Source: Nymphaea colorata (Eukaryota; Streptophyta; Magnoliopsida; Nymphaeales; Nymphaeaceae). Taken from it: a DNA stretch of 26,542 nucleotides. The notes below the pieces were generated by a model that was given only the letters and a program-made list of their open reading frames with translations, made no database searches and was not told where the DNA came from. The position numbers were made by a program, and so were the translations under genes. Each line of letters opens with the position of its first letter. Positions within the stretch are counted from its first letter, which is position 1. Shown piece after piece: positions 1-7,746 of the stretch. The DNA lies in contig NW_022205011.1 of the NCBI RefSeq assembly GCF_008831285.2, forward strand, positions 1 to 26,542, written 5' to 3'.

Positions 1-17
1 CCAACCCCCCCAACCCC
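1..17. repeat. left telomere (C-rich strand)
   Basis: The window opens with CCAA, a run of seven C, AA, then four C: the complement of T2Gn telomeric repeat. The repeat is followed directly by unique sequence. The same repeat class in opposite orientation closes the window, so the molecule appears capped at both ends. The short length suggests the assembly captured only part of the telomere. Confidence 0.9.
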
Positions 18-241
18 TTGGATGAATAAATTAACATTGGATCTGATACGAGAAGATGAAGTTACAACAATGAAAGCATGCAATTTTCACTCACCGCGTC
101 ACAAAATGCCAAATCAGAAGTATATCTCACTGCTAACCTCTTCAATGCCAGAATTATTGGAAAGGATAATACTAATTGGCTTCTTGCCTGACACCAAATA
201 TTTTACTGTTGCTAATAAATTATTAATTTTAAATTGGGGGA
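18..241. other. left subtelomeric spacer / 5' flank of first gene
   Basis: AT-rich sequence between telomere and first confident gene. One frame from ATG 22 stays open through this stretch and into the first gene in another frame, but its composition differs from the GC3-rich coding style of the chromosome and no family is recognisable. I treat it as promoter/5' UTR. Confidence 0.5.
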
Positions 242-990
242 ATGGCAACCAGCTTAGTTTCCAGGCTTCCTTCCTACTACAAGGCCGTCCCTGCCTTCCT
301 TAAAATCACCCAGCTCCTCTAAGACTCCACCTGCCGCTTCGGCGCCCTCTTCCTCACCCAGGAAAACTCCACCAACCTCCTCCTGAAGGATGGCAGCCTG
401 CACATACAGCTGGACTGGGAGGCGTACAGCCTCATAAGAGCTACTTCCAAGCTCCTCGTCGCATCAGGTAGATTTTCACTTACGAAGCCGAAATCATGCG
501 GACTGAGGTGGACGTTTTCAAGGTGCGGGAAAGCTACAACAACCCCCACATCGACGAGCTTTACTAGAAGTTCCTGGAGGAACAGAGGCAGAAGCTCTTC
601 ATCTTCACGCGCAAACTGACTCCCGAACAGGTGAGGCAAAACATCAACGAGGAACTGTATGAGTTTGTCCCACCTATTGCCTCCAGCTCCGTCCACCAGA
701 CCATCTCCCTACTAAACGAAAACCCCAAAAACCTGCCCCTTAATGCGGAAATCGGCCTCAACCTGCTCCACCAATACTTTGAGGGGGTGCGCCAAGGAGG
801 GAAAAACCACATCGACACCCTTGTGATATCGAGGTTCAAGGCGAAGGTGGACAGCAAGTTGGTGGGGCCATAGCTAAAGATAGATTTCGGGGAATTTTAC
901 AAGTAAGTATGGCGCTCTGAAGTCTTCCCCTGTGCGCTCACCAATGGCCAGTTCGGAGGCCTCACCTTCGAAGTCCACAAGCTCAAGTGA
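242..990 (+). CDS. uncharacterised protein, 242 aa
   Basis: Exons 242-467 and 488-990 join to 243 codons ending in TGA; one 20-nt intron restores the frame. Internal TAA and TAG codons are read as Glu (for example in LLEDSTC, LYEKFLEEQ, GPELKIDF). The start is the ATG at 242, where sequence changes from AT-rich spacer to GC3-rich coding. The protein is soluble-looking and mostly helical by composition, with an acidic, Gln/Glu-rich middle (residues about 80-130) and no signal peptide or membrane segment. The C-terminal segment reads FPCALTNGQFGGLTFEVHKLK in pattern. I recognise no family. It is the first gene after the left telomere, 91 bp upstream of the next co-oriented gene. Confidence 0.75.
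468..487 (+). other. intron, 20 nt, GT-AG
   Basis: gtagattttcacttacgaag. Removal restores the frame (VASAEIM). A at position 15. Confidence 0.8.
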
Positions 991-1081
991 TATGCACTCT
1001 CTCCCAGCTGAACACATCTTGATTATTTGATGGCTTGGTTGGGTTTTGATGAAATTGGTCTATATAATTGTTTGCTGATTA

Positions 1082-2419
1082 ATGCAGACCTTGGAGAGCG
1101 GCTCTGCAATGCCAAGCACCCCCTACCACCCTGCGCCCTGGTGCCTAGCCTCTTGCGACCAGGCCTGCCAGGAGAGCTTCTACTTCTACTCCTTCATCGT
1201 CTCCACAGTTTTCTCCATCCTCACCTTCGCCATCTGCCTCTACAACGCCGCCCAGCACTTCCTCAACTTCAACAACCCCTACTTCCAGTCCAAAATCATC
1301 AGTAACCGCCCCCCAGACGCAGTCATCGTGCTCATGCCGCCCGTCTACTGCCTCACCTCCACCCTCTCCTTCCTCTCAGTCGTAATCGACCCCCCAAGTA
1401 GAGACTCTCCTCCTACATCACCATGGCTCGCGATCTCTACGAGATGTTCGGACTGTTCGCCTTCTTCTACCTGATCCTGTCCTTTATCGCCTACGACCAC
1501 GCCAATGCACGACTGCGAATACTTAGAACCGGCTGGACGAAAAGACAGTCTACGTGGAGATGTGCAACGCAGCCACCCAGATAGAGCACGACACGCCCTG
1601 CAACTCCTTCCAAAAGCCCTACCAGCTGTCGAGCTGGAGGAAGGCCAAGTTCTTCGTCACCAGGTGCAAGAGAGCCATCCTCCAGTTCATCCTGCTCAAA
1701 ATTGCCACTTCCGCCCTCCTCTGCCTCGTGTATCCCGAGTTTGAACTGCACATCCGAGTCCAAACCGACTGGGACTACAAGATATACAACAAAGTACCCC
1801 CCATCACATAAAGGTATTTAATGAGTGAAGAAGGTGAACAACGGGATATACTGGATCACAGCGTTATCTTCCTACGTGGCCTACTACTACATGTCCATGT
1901 TCTACGGCAGTCTGCACTAGAAGCTATCGCCGTTCCGTCCGGGTCTGAAGTTCATCACTTTCAACTCGACGATGTATTACACCTACTGGCAGAAGTTCTG
2001 GATGATGTTCTTCCAGAACAAGATCTCGGCCTGCTTCGACCTCCACGCCCACGTCTACGGCAACAAGAAACTCATGTACTGCATCGAAGTACCAACACCA
2101 TTACCAGAATTTTCTCATCTGCGTCGAAATGCTCTTCATGTCGCTCGCCATCCTCGAAGCCTACAACTACAGGGATTATGTCGTCCCCAAAGAGAAGAAT
2201 AGAGTTGCCTCCTTCTCCTACATACTCAGAGATATTATCGATATCTTCAAGATAGAACTTAGACTCATACGGCCCACGCCTTCCGGCTTCAAATCCACCC
2301 GCGACCTGGATGAAACGGAACTGCTGACTCTGGACTCACTCAAAGCCACGCCCAAATACCAGGTACGAGTGGTGGGAGGGGCCTCCATCGCCAACGCACT
2401 TATTTAGAATTACTTTTGA
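1082..2419 (+). CDS. TMEM184 / organic solute transporter alpha (DUF300) family membrane protein, 412 aa
   Basis: Five exons (1082-1381, 1402-1506, 1527-1793, 1834-2088, 2108-2419), all in phase 0, give 413 codons ending in TGA. The translation follows the family in order: an N-terminal membrane helix (SFIVSTVFSILTFAICLY), MPPVYCLTSTLSFLSV, the RDLYEMFGLFAFFYL helix, the FVTRCKRAILQFILLK block (family: rCKrgvLQFv), then FYGSLHEKLSPFRPGLKFI and the WQKF helix, and NFLICVEMLF. The Glu in LHEKL is a TAG, matching the acidic residue usual there. Seven membrane helices are expected for the family, which moves or senses organic solutes at the plasma membrane or endomembranes. The C-terminal tail (after KIELRLIRP) is acidic and cytoplasmic-looking. 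The splice pattern is unusual: one GC-AG, one 19-nt and two directly adjacent introns. Confidence 0.88.
1382..1401 (+). other. intron, 20 nt, GT-AG
   Basis: gtaatcgaccccccaagtag; joins SFLSV to RLSSYITMARDLYE, a family-conserved block. A at position 15. Confidence 0.85.
1507..1526 (+). other. intron, 20 nt, GC-AG
   Basis: gcacgactgcgaatacttag. No GT occurs where the frame must change (between YDHAN and NRLDEKTVYVEMCN). This GC-AG unit has the right length, phase and A15. Confidence 0.7.
1794..1813 (+). other. intron, 20 nt, GT-AG, first of an adjacent pair
   Basis: gtaccccccatcacataaag, A at position 15. Removing it alone leads to an in-frame TGA; the next 20 nt must go too. Confidence 0.7.
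1814..1833 (+). other. intron, 20 nt, GT-AG, second of an adjacent pair
   Basis: gtatttaatgagtgaagaag, A at position 15. Starts at the base after the previous intron ends. Removing both (40 nt) joins IYNK to VNNGIYW in frame. A single 40-nt intron 1794-1833 is the alternative. Confidence 0.7.
2089..2107 (+). other. intron, 19 nt, GT-AG
   Basis: gtaccaacaccattaccag; 19 nt is needed to reach the NFLICVEMLF frame. A at position 15, so the shortening is after the branch A. Confidence 0.75.
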
Positions 2420-2441
2420 TCAAGCTAGAGTATTTACACTA

Positions 2442-3057
2442 TCATTCCGCTCCTGGAGAAACTCCCGCTTTTTGCTTTGGCTGTTCGGATTACTAGTGCA
2501 GAGGAGGCGACTGGCGAGCAGCCTTGCTGGAAATCCTGTGCTGGCGCTGCTTTATCTTGCTCTAGAGCTTGAGCTACTCGCTGGTGAGGACGCAACGCAC
2601 CATGCGCTGCACAGCCGACTACTTCACGCTCTCCTAGTTGATGATGCTGCGTAGATGTTCGGTGGTGCTTTGAATGTCATAAGCCAATCTGGTCTCCAGC
2701 TCTCTCCTGCGATTGAGCAATTCTTCTTCTTTGTTTTGCCTGGGTTCGCTGATCTGGTTCTCCTTGTGGGGATGGAGGCACCTGATGACCCGTTTTTGTC
2801 CCATGAGCTCGTTGATCTTATTCTTGAAGTAGTTGGCGGGCGTCTGCTGCAGTTGGTTCAGTCTCTCCATCCCAATCTACCTAACAAGTGGCCTACGCTG
2901 TAGAGCTCGATGAGAGTCTTCACCTGGCTGGTCTGCACAGCCAACGCGGAGTGGAGCACGATTTCCGAGTGGAGTATCTGCCAGGCGAAGTCTTCCCGAC
3001 CCGCGAAGACAGCTTTCCTATGTTAACGAATGCCTACAGATCCTGCAGTCCAAACAT
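2442..3057 (-). CDS. uncharacterised coiled-coil protein, 191 aa
   Basis: Exons 3057-3038, 3017-2897 and 2876-2442 on the minus strand give 192 codons with a TGA stop. Both introns are 20 nt with A15. The N-terminus reads MFGLQDLKAVFAGREDFAWQ; residues about 40-70 are helical (TSQVKTLIELYSIGMERLNQ). The middle (about 90-130) is a charged heptad-like helix (NKEEELLNRRRELETRL), and the tail is Lys/Gln/Ser-rich with many TAG-encoded Glu residues. There is no membrane segment. I recognise no family. A start at an upstream in-frame ATG (near 3075) without the first intron is an alternative, but it needs an odd N-terminus and ignores a perfect intron. It converges on the TMEM184-like gene with 22 bp between the stop codons. 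Confidence 0.7.
2877..2896 (-). other. intron, 20 nt, GT-AG
   Basis: Minus-strand GTAGGCCACTTGTTAGGTAG; joins IELYS to IGMERL. A at position 15. Confidence 0.75.
3018..3037 (-). other. intron, 20 nt, GT-AG
   Basis: Minus-strand GTAGGCATTCGTTAACATAG; joins MFGLQDL to KAVFAGRED. A at position 15. Confidence 0.65.
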
Positions 3058-3188
3058 CGATGTATTATAACTTTTCCATAGAAAAGAATGCGTAAAAGCA
3101 CAGGGCAAGGATACCCTCAATTTGGCATTAAATCTTAAACCATTTGTGGTGGTGGTGGGTGGGGTGGGCGTGTCAGTTGGTATAATAG
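3058..3188. promoter_or_regulatory. divergent promoter spacer with G-rich tract
   Basis: Only 131 bp separate two divergently starting genes, so both promoters must lie here. It contains a strand-asymmetric G/T tract at 3146-3170 (runs of 2-4 G separated by T) just upstream of the MYND gene start. That it is a regulatory element is inference. Confidence 0.4.
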
Positions 3189-4594
3189 ATGAGTGGAGCA
3201 TAATCGTGCGAGATTTGCGAGCGTGAGGCTGTCTTTGTGTGCGGAGACTGCCAGATGGCGAAGTATTGCACTGCCGAGCATCGGTCGTAGCACTGGCGCA
3301 ACCACAAGGAGCAGTGCAAGGTGGTGAAGCAGGAAAGGATGAGACGGCTGGAGGAAACAGCTCTAAGAGGAAGGCTGGAGATAAGGAGAAGGTATTTCTA
3401 GCACTTCAGCCACAAGATATACGACCAGTGCATCGTAATCGCAAGGGAGCTTTTTGAATTAGAGCGAAGGCACATGGCAACCACCAAGGAGATATTCAGC
3501 GAGTTTGACTTCGGCATAGCAGTGTGCCTGTTGGCCCGCACATATCTCTTGGTCAACCGCCGCATCGAAGCTCGCCAAGAAATGGACAACTACGTTCGGG
3601 AAAAACTCCATTTTTTGCAGGACCTCCGCAACATCCCCGCCCTGGCGGACCTGCCCACCTACCCCCTCAAGGCCAAGGAGTTCCTCGAGAAAAAGCTGGC
3701 GCTGGTGGCTGCAGTCGCCAGCATCTACCACGAGCTGCGGGAGGACTGCATCAGGTAGGGAAGCAGTAATTCAGGTTTTACCAGATATACACCGACCACA
3801 TCGAGCTGGTCTTCGGGCCAGAGTCGCTGGAGCTCTCCAACGTCTACTTCTGCGTGGGGACCTACTACCGGGAGGCCAACGAGGTGACCAAGGCGATCGC
3901 CTGCTTCGTGAAGGCAGCAGCGATAAGGGGGAAGAAGGGCGGTGACTGTTACGTGAACATCAGTCTGCTTTACCGTCGGCTGGGAAGGATCTACGCTGCG
4001 ATCGACATGATGCTGACTGCTGTGAAGCTGAACGAGGAGGAGTTTGGAAGCAACTCGCGCGAAGTCGGATAAGTCTTCTAGCGACTAGGATTGCTGTATC
4101 TGGACATCCTGGACTTCAACGCAGCTGTGGCCCACCTCGAGAGCGCCCTCAAGATCTTCATCAACCAGAAGGAAAGCGACGACTACGAACGCATCCGCCA
4201 GAAGATAGAAGTGGTCTATGCCCGCATACGGGCTGCCGTCGACCAGGAAAGCCTGCGCGAGAAAAGATTCCAGAAGAAGAAGGAGGAAGAGCAACGCCTT
4301 GACGACCTTAAGCCTAACGATGACTTCAAGAAGCACGATCCCGATCGCATCTTCAAGGTCAGCGACGCCCTCCTGCACAAGCTCAATCCGATGGAACTCT
4401 ACCGGCTCTCAGAACTGCAGCTCCTGCTCGAACAGTGCCGGTCGTAGTTTGCAGTGGCCTACACGGTCGGCAACTCGGACTTCTTCAAGAAGCTGCCGGA
4501 GGGCCGCAAGAAGGAACTGCGGGTGGAGAACGAGAAGCTGTTCGAACTCATCAACATCGAGGTCAAGTTCAAGGAGGAGCAGGACGAGCCATGA
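3189..4594 (+). CDS. ZMYND12: MYND zinc finger plus TPR protein, ZMYND12-like, 461 aa
   Basis: Exons 3189-3754 and 3775-4594 (462 codons, TGA stop). Residues 7-43 have exact MYND spacing: C7, C10, C18, C21, C27, H31, H39, C43; the sixth ligand, normally Cys, is His. After a basic linker, residues about 90-330 form helical pairs of TPR type (SLELSNVYFCVGTYYREANE, NISLLYRRLGRIYAAIDMML, VFERLGLLYLDILDFNAAVA). The last region is a charged helix (RFQKKKEEEQRLDDL). An N-terminal MYND followed by TPRs is the arrangement of ZMYND12, an axoneme-associated protein of motile cilia and sperm flagella that works with TTC29. The ciliate version is about 100 residues longer. Start: the ATG immediately before the finger. 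An axonemal role fits a ciliate but is inferred. Orthology is likely, not certain. Confidence 0.8.
3755..3774 (+). other. intron, 20 nt, GT-AG
   Basis: gtagggaagcagtaattcag; joins REDCIR to FYQIYTDH. A at position 15. Confidence 0.85.
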
Positions 4595-4651
4595 CCCACT
4601 CATATCCCCATCATGCACTATGCACATTACTTAATTATAATTGAGCCAGTC

Positions 4652-6057
4652 ATGAAGAGCAAAATCGTGAATCGGGAAATCACCAACATCATCGCAAACT
4701 ATCTCTACAACCAACCGCTCACATCCCACAACAACCAGCCACCTCCCGCCCACTCCTCGTCCTTCAGGAACATCAATCGTCCCCTCGACGCCTATCTCCG
4801 CTCCTATTTCTCCGCGCATAAATACTTGGGAAGCACCTAACGCAGTACCATCAGCGACAAGGTCTACAACCTCATCCGCTACGAGTACCTGCTCGCCCAC
4901 CTGATCCGCACAAAGCCCTTCGATATCGAGAAGAACTACTCTTACAACGACCAGCTATAGAAGTAAATCGAGTACAAACTCAACATGCTGTTCAGTTCGG
5001 ACTTCTACAACGCCATCGACAACCAGGCCCTTCCCAAGTACGAATCCGACAACGCAGGTTCCTCAGAGCTTCCCAAAACAAACTGTAAACGATAAAACAT
5101 GTAGGCTTTTCAAGGAACTCAGCGTCAGCCTCATGAAGGAAAGCTTCATATATGATAACGACACCGCCATCGTCGATCGCAGCAGGACTTGTAAATCTAG
5201 AAAGATGTAGATTAACTGGGAGACTAATAGGCGGCATTCAAGGTGAGTTACGTGATGAATAGCAGAGCTCCTCTGACCTTACGCGTAAATCCTCTAAAGA
5301 CGACCAAGCATGAGGTGAGCTTTGCCTTACTTAGCTGGTGGAGAAGCTGGAGAAGAAGCTGAAGCTTCGCCTGCAGAAATGCGAATACGCTCCATTCGGC
5401 TTCAAGATAGTCGCTCCCAAAAACATCAATTTGCTTGAAACTGAATAGTTTTAGCAGGGACTTTTTTAAATTCAGGATGAAGGCTCACAGCTGGCCGCCC
5501 TTAGAGCCGATATCAAGCCAGGACAGCTAGTCCTCGACTACTGTGGCGGAAGCGGTGGAAAATCTTTGGCGATTGCTCATTTACTGCAGGGAAAAGGCCA
5601 AATTTTCGTGCATTAGCCAAGGGAAGTGGCGCTCGGTAAAGCTAAGCGCAGATTCGCACGCGCTGGAGTGACTAACGTGCAGTTCCACAGCAACGAAGAG
5701 AGCTTGAGCAGGATAGCGGTGGGGAAAATGGACTGGGTGATCGTGGATGCGCCATGCACAGGCACTGGAACGCTCAGGAGGAACCCAGACATCAAGCTCA
5801 AGTTCGCAGAGTCGTGGATCAAGACAAACGTGCTGCTGCAGCAACAAATCGTGCAGAAGGCCCTTCGCTTCCTCGGAAGGGATGGGCGCTTGCTTTACAT
5901 AACCTGCAGCTTGCTTCGGCAGGAAAATGAGTAACAGATACGCTTGTTCACCCAATTGCACGGCTTGGAGGTGGAGGGCGGAGAGGTAATGAAGGTATTG
6001 CCGCAGAAGGACGGCGCCGACGGTTTCTTCGCGGTGGTCCTGAAGCGCAAGAAGTGA
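4652..6057 (+). CDS. RsmB/Fmu (NOL1/NOP2/Sun)-type RNA cytosine-C5 methyltransferase, 441 aa
   Basis: Five exons (4652-5037, 5058-5084, 5105-5190, 5211-5314, 5335-6057; 442 codons, TGA). The N-terminal ~130 residues resemble the NusB-like RNA-binding region of RsmB-type enzymes (RPLDAYLRSYF, YLGSTERSTISDKVYNLIR). Then come APLTLRVNPLKTT, FEQGLFEIQDEGSQLAAL and the SAM site VLDYCGGSGGKS (a variant of DxCAAPGGK). The two cysteines are both present: motif IV DAPCTGTGTLRRNPDIK (C342) and motif VI TCSLLRQENEEQI (C392, the expected nucleophile). The family transfers methyl from S-adenosylmethionine to C5 of cytosine in rRNA or tRNA. The NusB-like N-terminus is bacterial in style, so an organellar or bacterial-derived enzyme is possible; no targeting peptide is obvious. 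Several UAR codons fall on conserved Glu. Confidence 0.92.
5038..5057 (+). other. intron, 20 nt, GT-AG
   Basis: gtacgaatccgacaacgcag; with the next intron it removes a frame break (ALPKFLRASQNKLLFKELS). A at position 15. Confidence 0.8.
5085..5104 (+). other. intron, 20 nt, GT-AG
   Basis: gtaaacgataaaacatgtag; only 27 nt of exon lie between it and the previous intron. A at position 15. Confidence 0.8.
5191..5210 (+). other. intron, 20 nt, GT-AG
   Basis: gtaaatctagaaagatgtag; leads into the frame reading GDEEAAFKVSYVMNSRAPLT, the family-conserved stretch. A at position 15. Confidence 0.85.
5315..5334 (+). other. intron, 20 nt, GT-AG
   Basis: gtgagctttgccttacttag; joins LKTTKHE to LVEKLEKKL. 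A at position 15. Confidence 0.9.
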
Positions 6058-6156
6058 TCATGTGTATAAATTGGGTTATCAAGTGCAATCCTCTTGAGTA
6101 AGCTTGTCTGCAGGCTTATTATAGGAGATGGATAATGCTGCATGCTAAAAATCAGG

Positions 6157-7661
6157 TCATTAGAGTTCGTACTTTTTGAAGGTTCTGATGATAAGGCCGA
6201 TGTTGCTGCTTCCTCTTCCCTTATCAAACACGTTCCATAGGTTTTCCCACGCCTTTTCGTTCTTTGACTAAAAGTTCTTTCCCATGAGTTCGAGGAACTT
6301 CGTCTTTGATATTTCCGCATCAGGACTGAAGCCGAACATATGCCAGAACTTCTCAGCATCCAAGTCCTCGCGGTAGAGATATTTGCCAATAATGCGCAAT
6401 CTAACTGAGGGAAAATGTACGTGATTTCGTTGTCGGTTGCGTTGGCGAGGTAATAATTGAGGAGTTCGTTGAAGTAGAGGCTGCCTCTGGTCTGGGAATC
6501 GATTTCCTTGAAAAGGTCGCTGAGGAGAGGGTGGGGAATGTTGGGATTGAGAGCAAGCAGATGCTTCTTGAACGACTTCAAGGTGAGACGAGTGGAGAGG
6601 GGATCTAAGAGGAGCTGCTCGTAGATGGCGAACAGGTTCAGCTTATGCTCTGTATGCAAGCGATCAAGAGGACTATCGGTTGGCGTATAAGGATTCACCT
6701 TCGCGTGCTCAAGCTGGCTATCGATTGCCTTTTAGAACTTCTTAGGAGAGGTCTTGACTGTGTCAATATCTTCCTTCTGGTATTGGCTACGGTTGTTGGT
6801 GTTCCATTCCAGCTGGGATTTGCGAGACATGCCCTCGTCTGCAGAGAGCAGTTTGTTGATGCAGGAAGTGATGCAGTATAAAAAGTTGTTCTTTTCCAGG
6901 TATCCCACTGACTACAAGTCGATGGCATTGAAGGCAGCCACGATTTCTCGGTCGCTGATCCTCCCGGGATAGTATTTCTTCAACTGCTAATCAAAGACGT
7001 TCAGGTCGATGGTCTTCTTGGTGAGCGGCTGCTTGGTCTTGCACTTGCTCTCCATTTCCTCGTAGAACTTGGGGAGGCTGATCTTGTCGGCGTGGAGCAT
7101 CTGGGCGAGCTTGAAGGCGCTGTCCTGGACGAAGGGGTGGTGGGGCGCCTACAGGCCCACCTTGTATGCGTTGAGACTGTGCGTGAAGTCGTCTCGGGTG
7201 ATGAAGCCACTGCAGGACTCGTCGAAGATGAAGATGAGACAGCTTATCTCCTTCTGACTCAATCCCAGACGCATCTTGCCGAGTATTTCGCGGAAATAAT
7301 CCGCCTCCACGTAGTTCTTGTAGGCAAAGTCAGCTACTCGGAATACTGCTTCGGGAGTTATTCCCATCTTTTTAAGCCCTCTCACGAACAGTCCCATAAC
7401 TTCCACTTTTCCCTTGGGCGTTCCCATCTCCAGTTCTCTCTGTTCCTTCTTCTCGGAGGCTTAGTTTTCGAGTTCTGCCATGACCCTGCTGGAGATGTTA
7501 ATATCCTCGCCCCTAATGGTGACGCTGCTGAGCTGTTCCTCGTAGTTCTTGTTCTTGAGTTCTAGTTCCTGGATGCGTTTGTTCTGCTTGATGATTTTGA
7601 GTTTGAGGATCTTGACCACGTCCTTGTAGTCGTCGATGCTCTTGGGCTCGTTTTAAATCAT
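6157..7661 (-). CDS. EF-hand protein with N-terminal coiled coil, 494 aa
   Basis: One 20-nt intron (6401-6420) splits 495 codons ending in TGA. Residues 1-60 are a Lys/Glu/Gln-rich coiled coil (VVKILKLKIIKQNKRIQELE). The rest is helical with EF-hand-like loops: FDESCSGFITRDDF (about 143), IDLESVGYLEKNNF (about 248), IDSQTRGSLYFNEL (about 385) and a degenerate FDKGRGSSNIG (about 470). The loops keep the first Asp, central Gly and hydrophobic position, but several oxygen ligands are replaced, so calcium binding may be weak or lost at some sites. The layout suggests a calcium-sensing or structural cytoskeletal protein, as is common in ciliates; partner unknown. Start: the first ATG, with no suitable upstream exon. 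It converges on the methyltransferase gene with 99 bp between stops. Confidence 0.82.
6401..6420 (-). other. intron, 20 nt, GT-AG
   Basis: Minus-strand GTACATTTTCCCTCAGTTAG; joins NATDNEIT to LRIIGKYLYRED. A at position 15. Confidence 0.85.
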
Positions 7662-7746
7662 CCCTGCAATCAATTAAAATTATTTCCTTTTGTTGCGGGA
7701 CAACCCAAGCATTAGAGGAAGGAGGGGATATATGGATGCAGATCAG

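Noticed and set aside
22-303. 93-codon open frame in the left subtelomere
   Set aside because: Overlaps the start of the better supported gene at 242 in another frame, lacks the coding bias of the chromosome and shows no family.
5243-5262. 20-nt GT-AG intron candidate gtgagttacgtgatgaatag
   Set aside because: It lacks A15, and keeping it as exon gives the family-conserved KVSYVMNSRAPLTLRVNP, with the real intron at 5191-5210.
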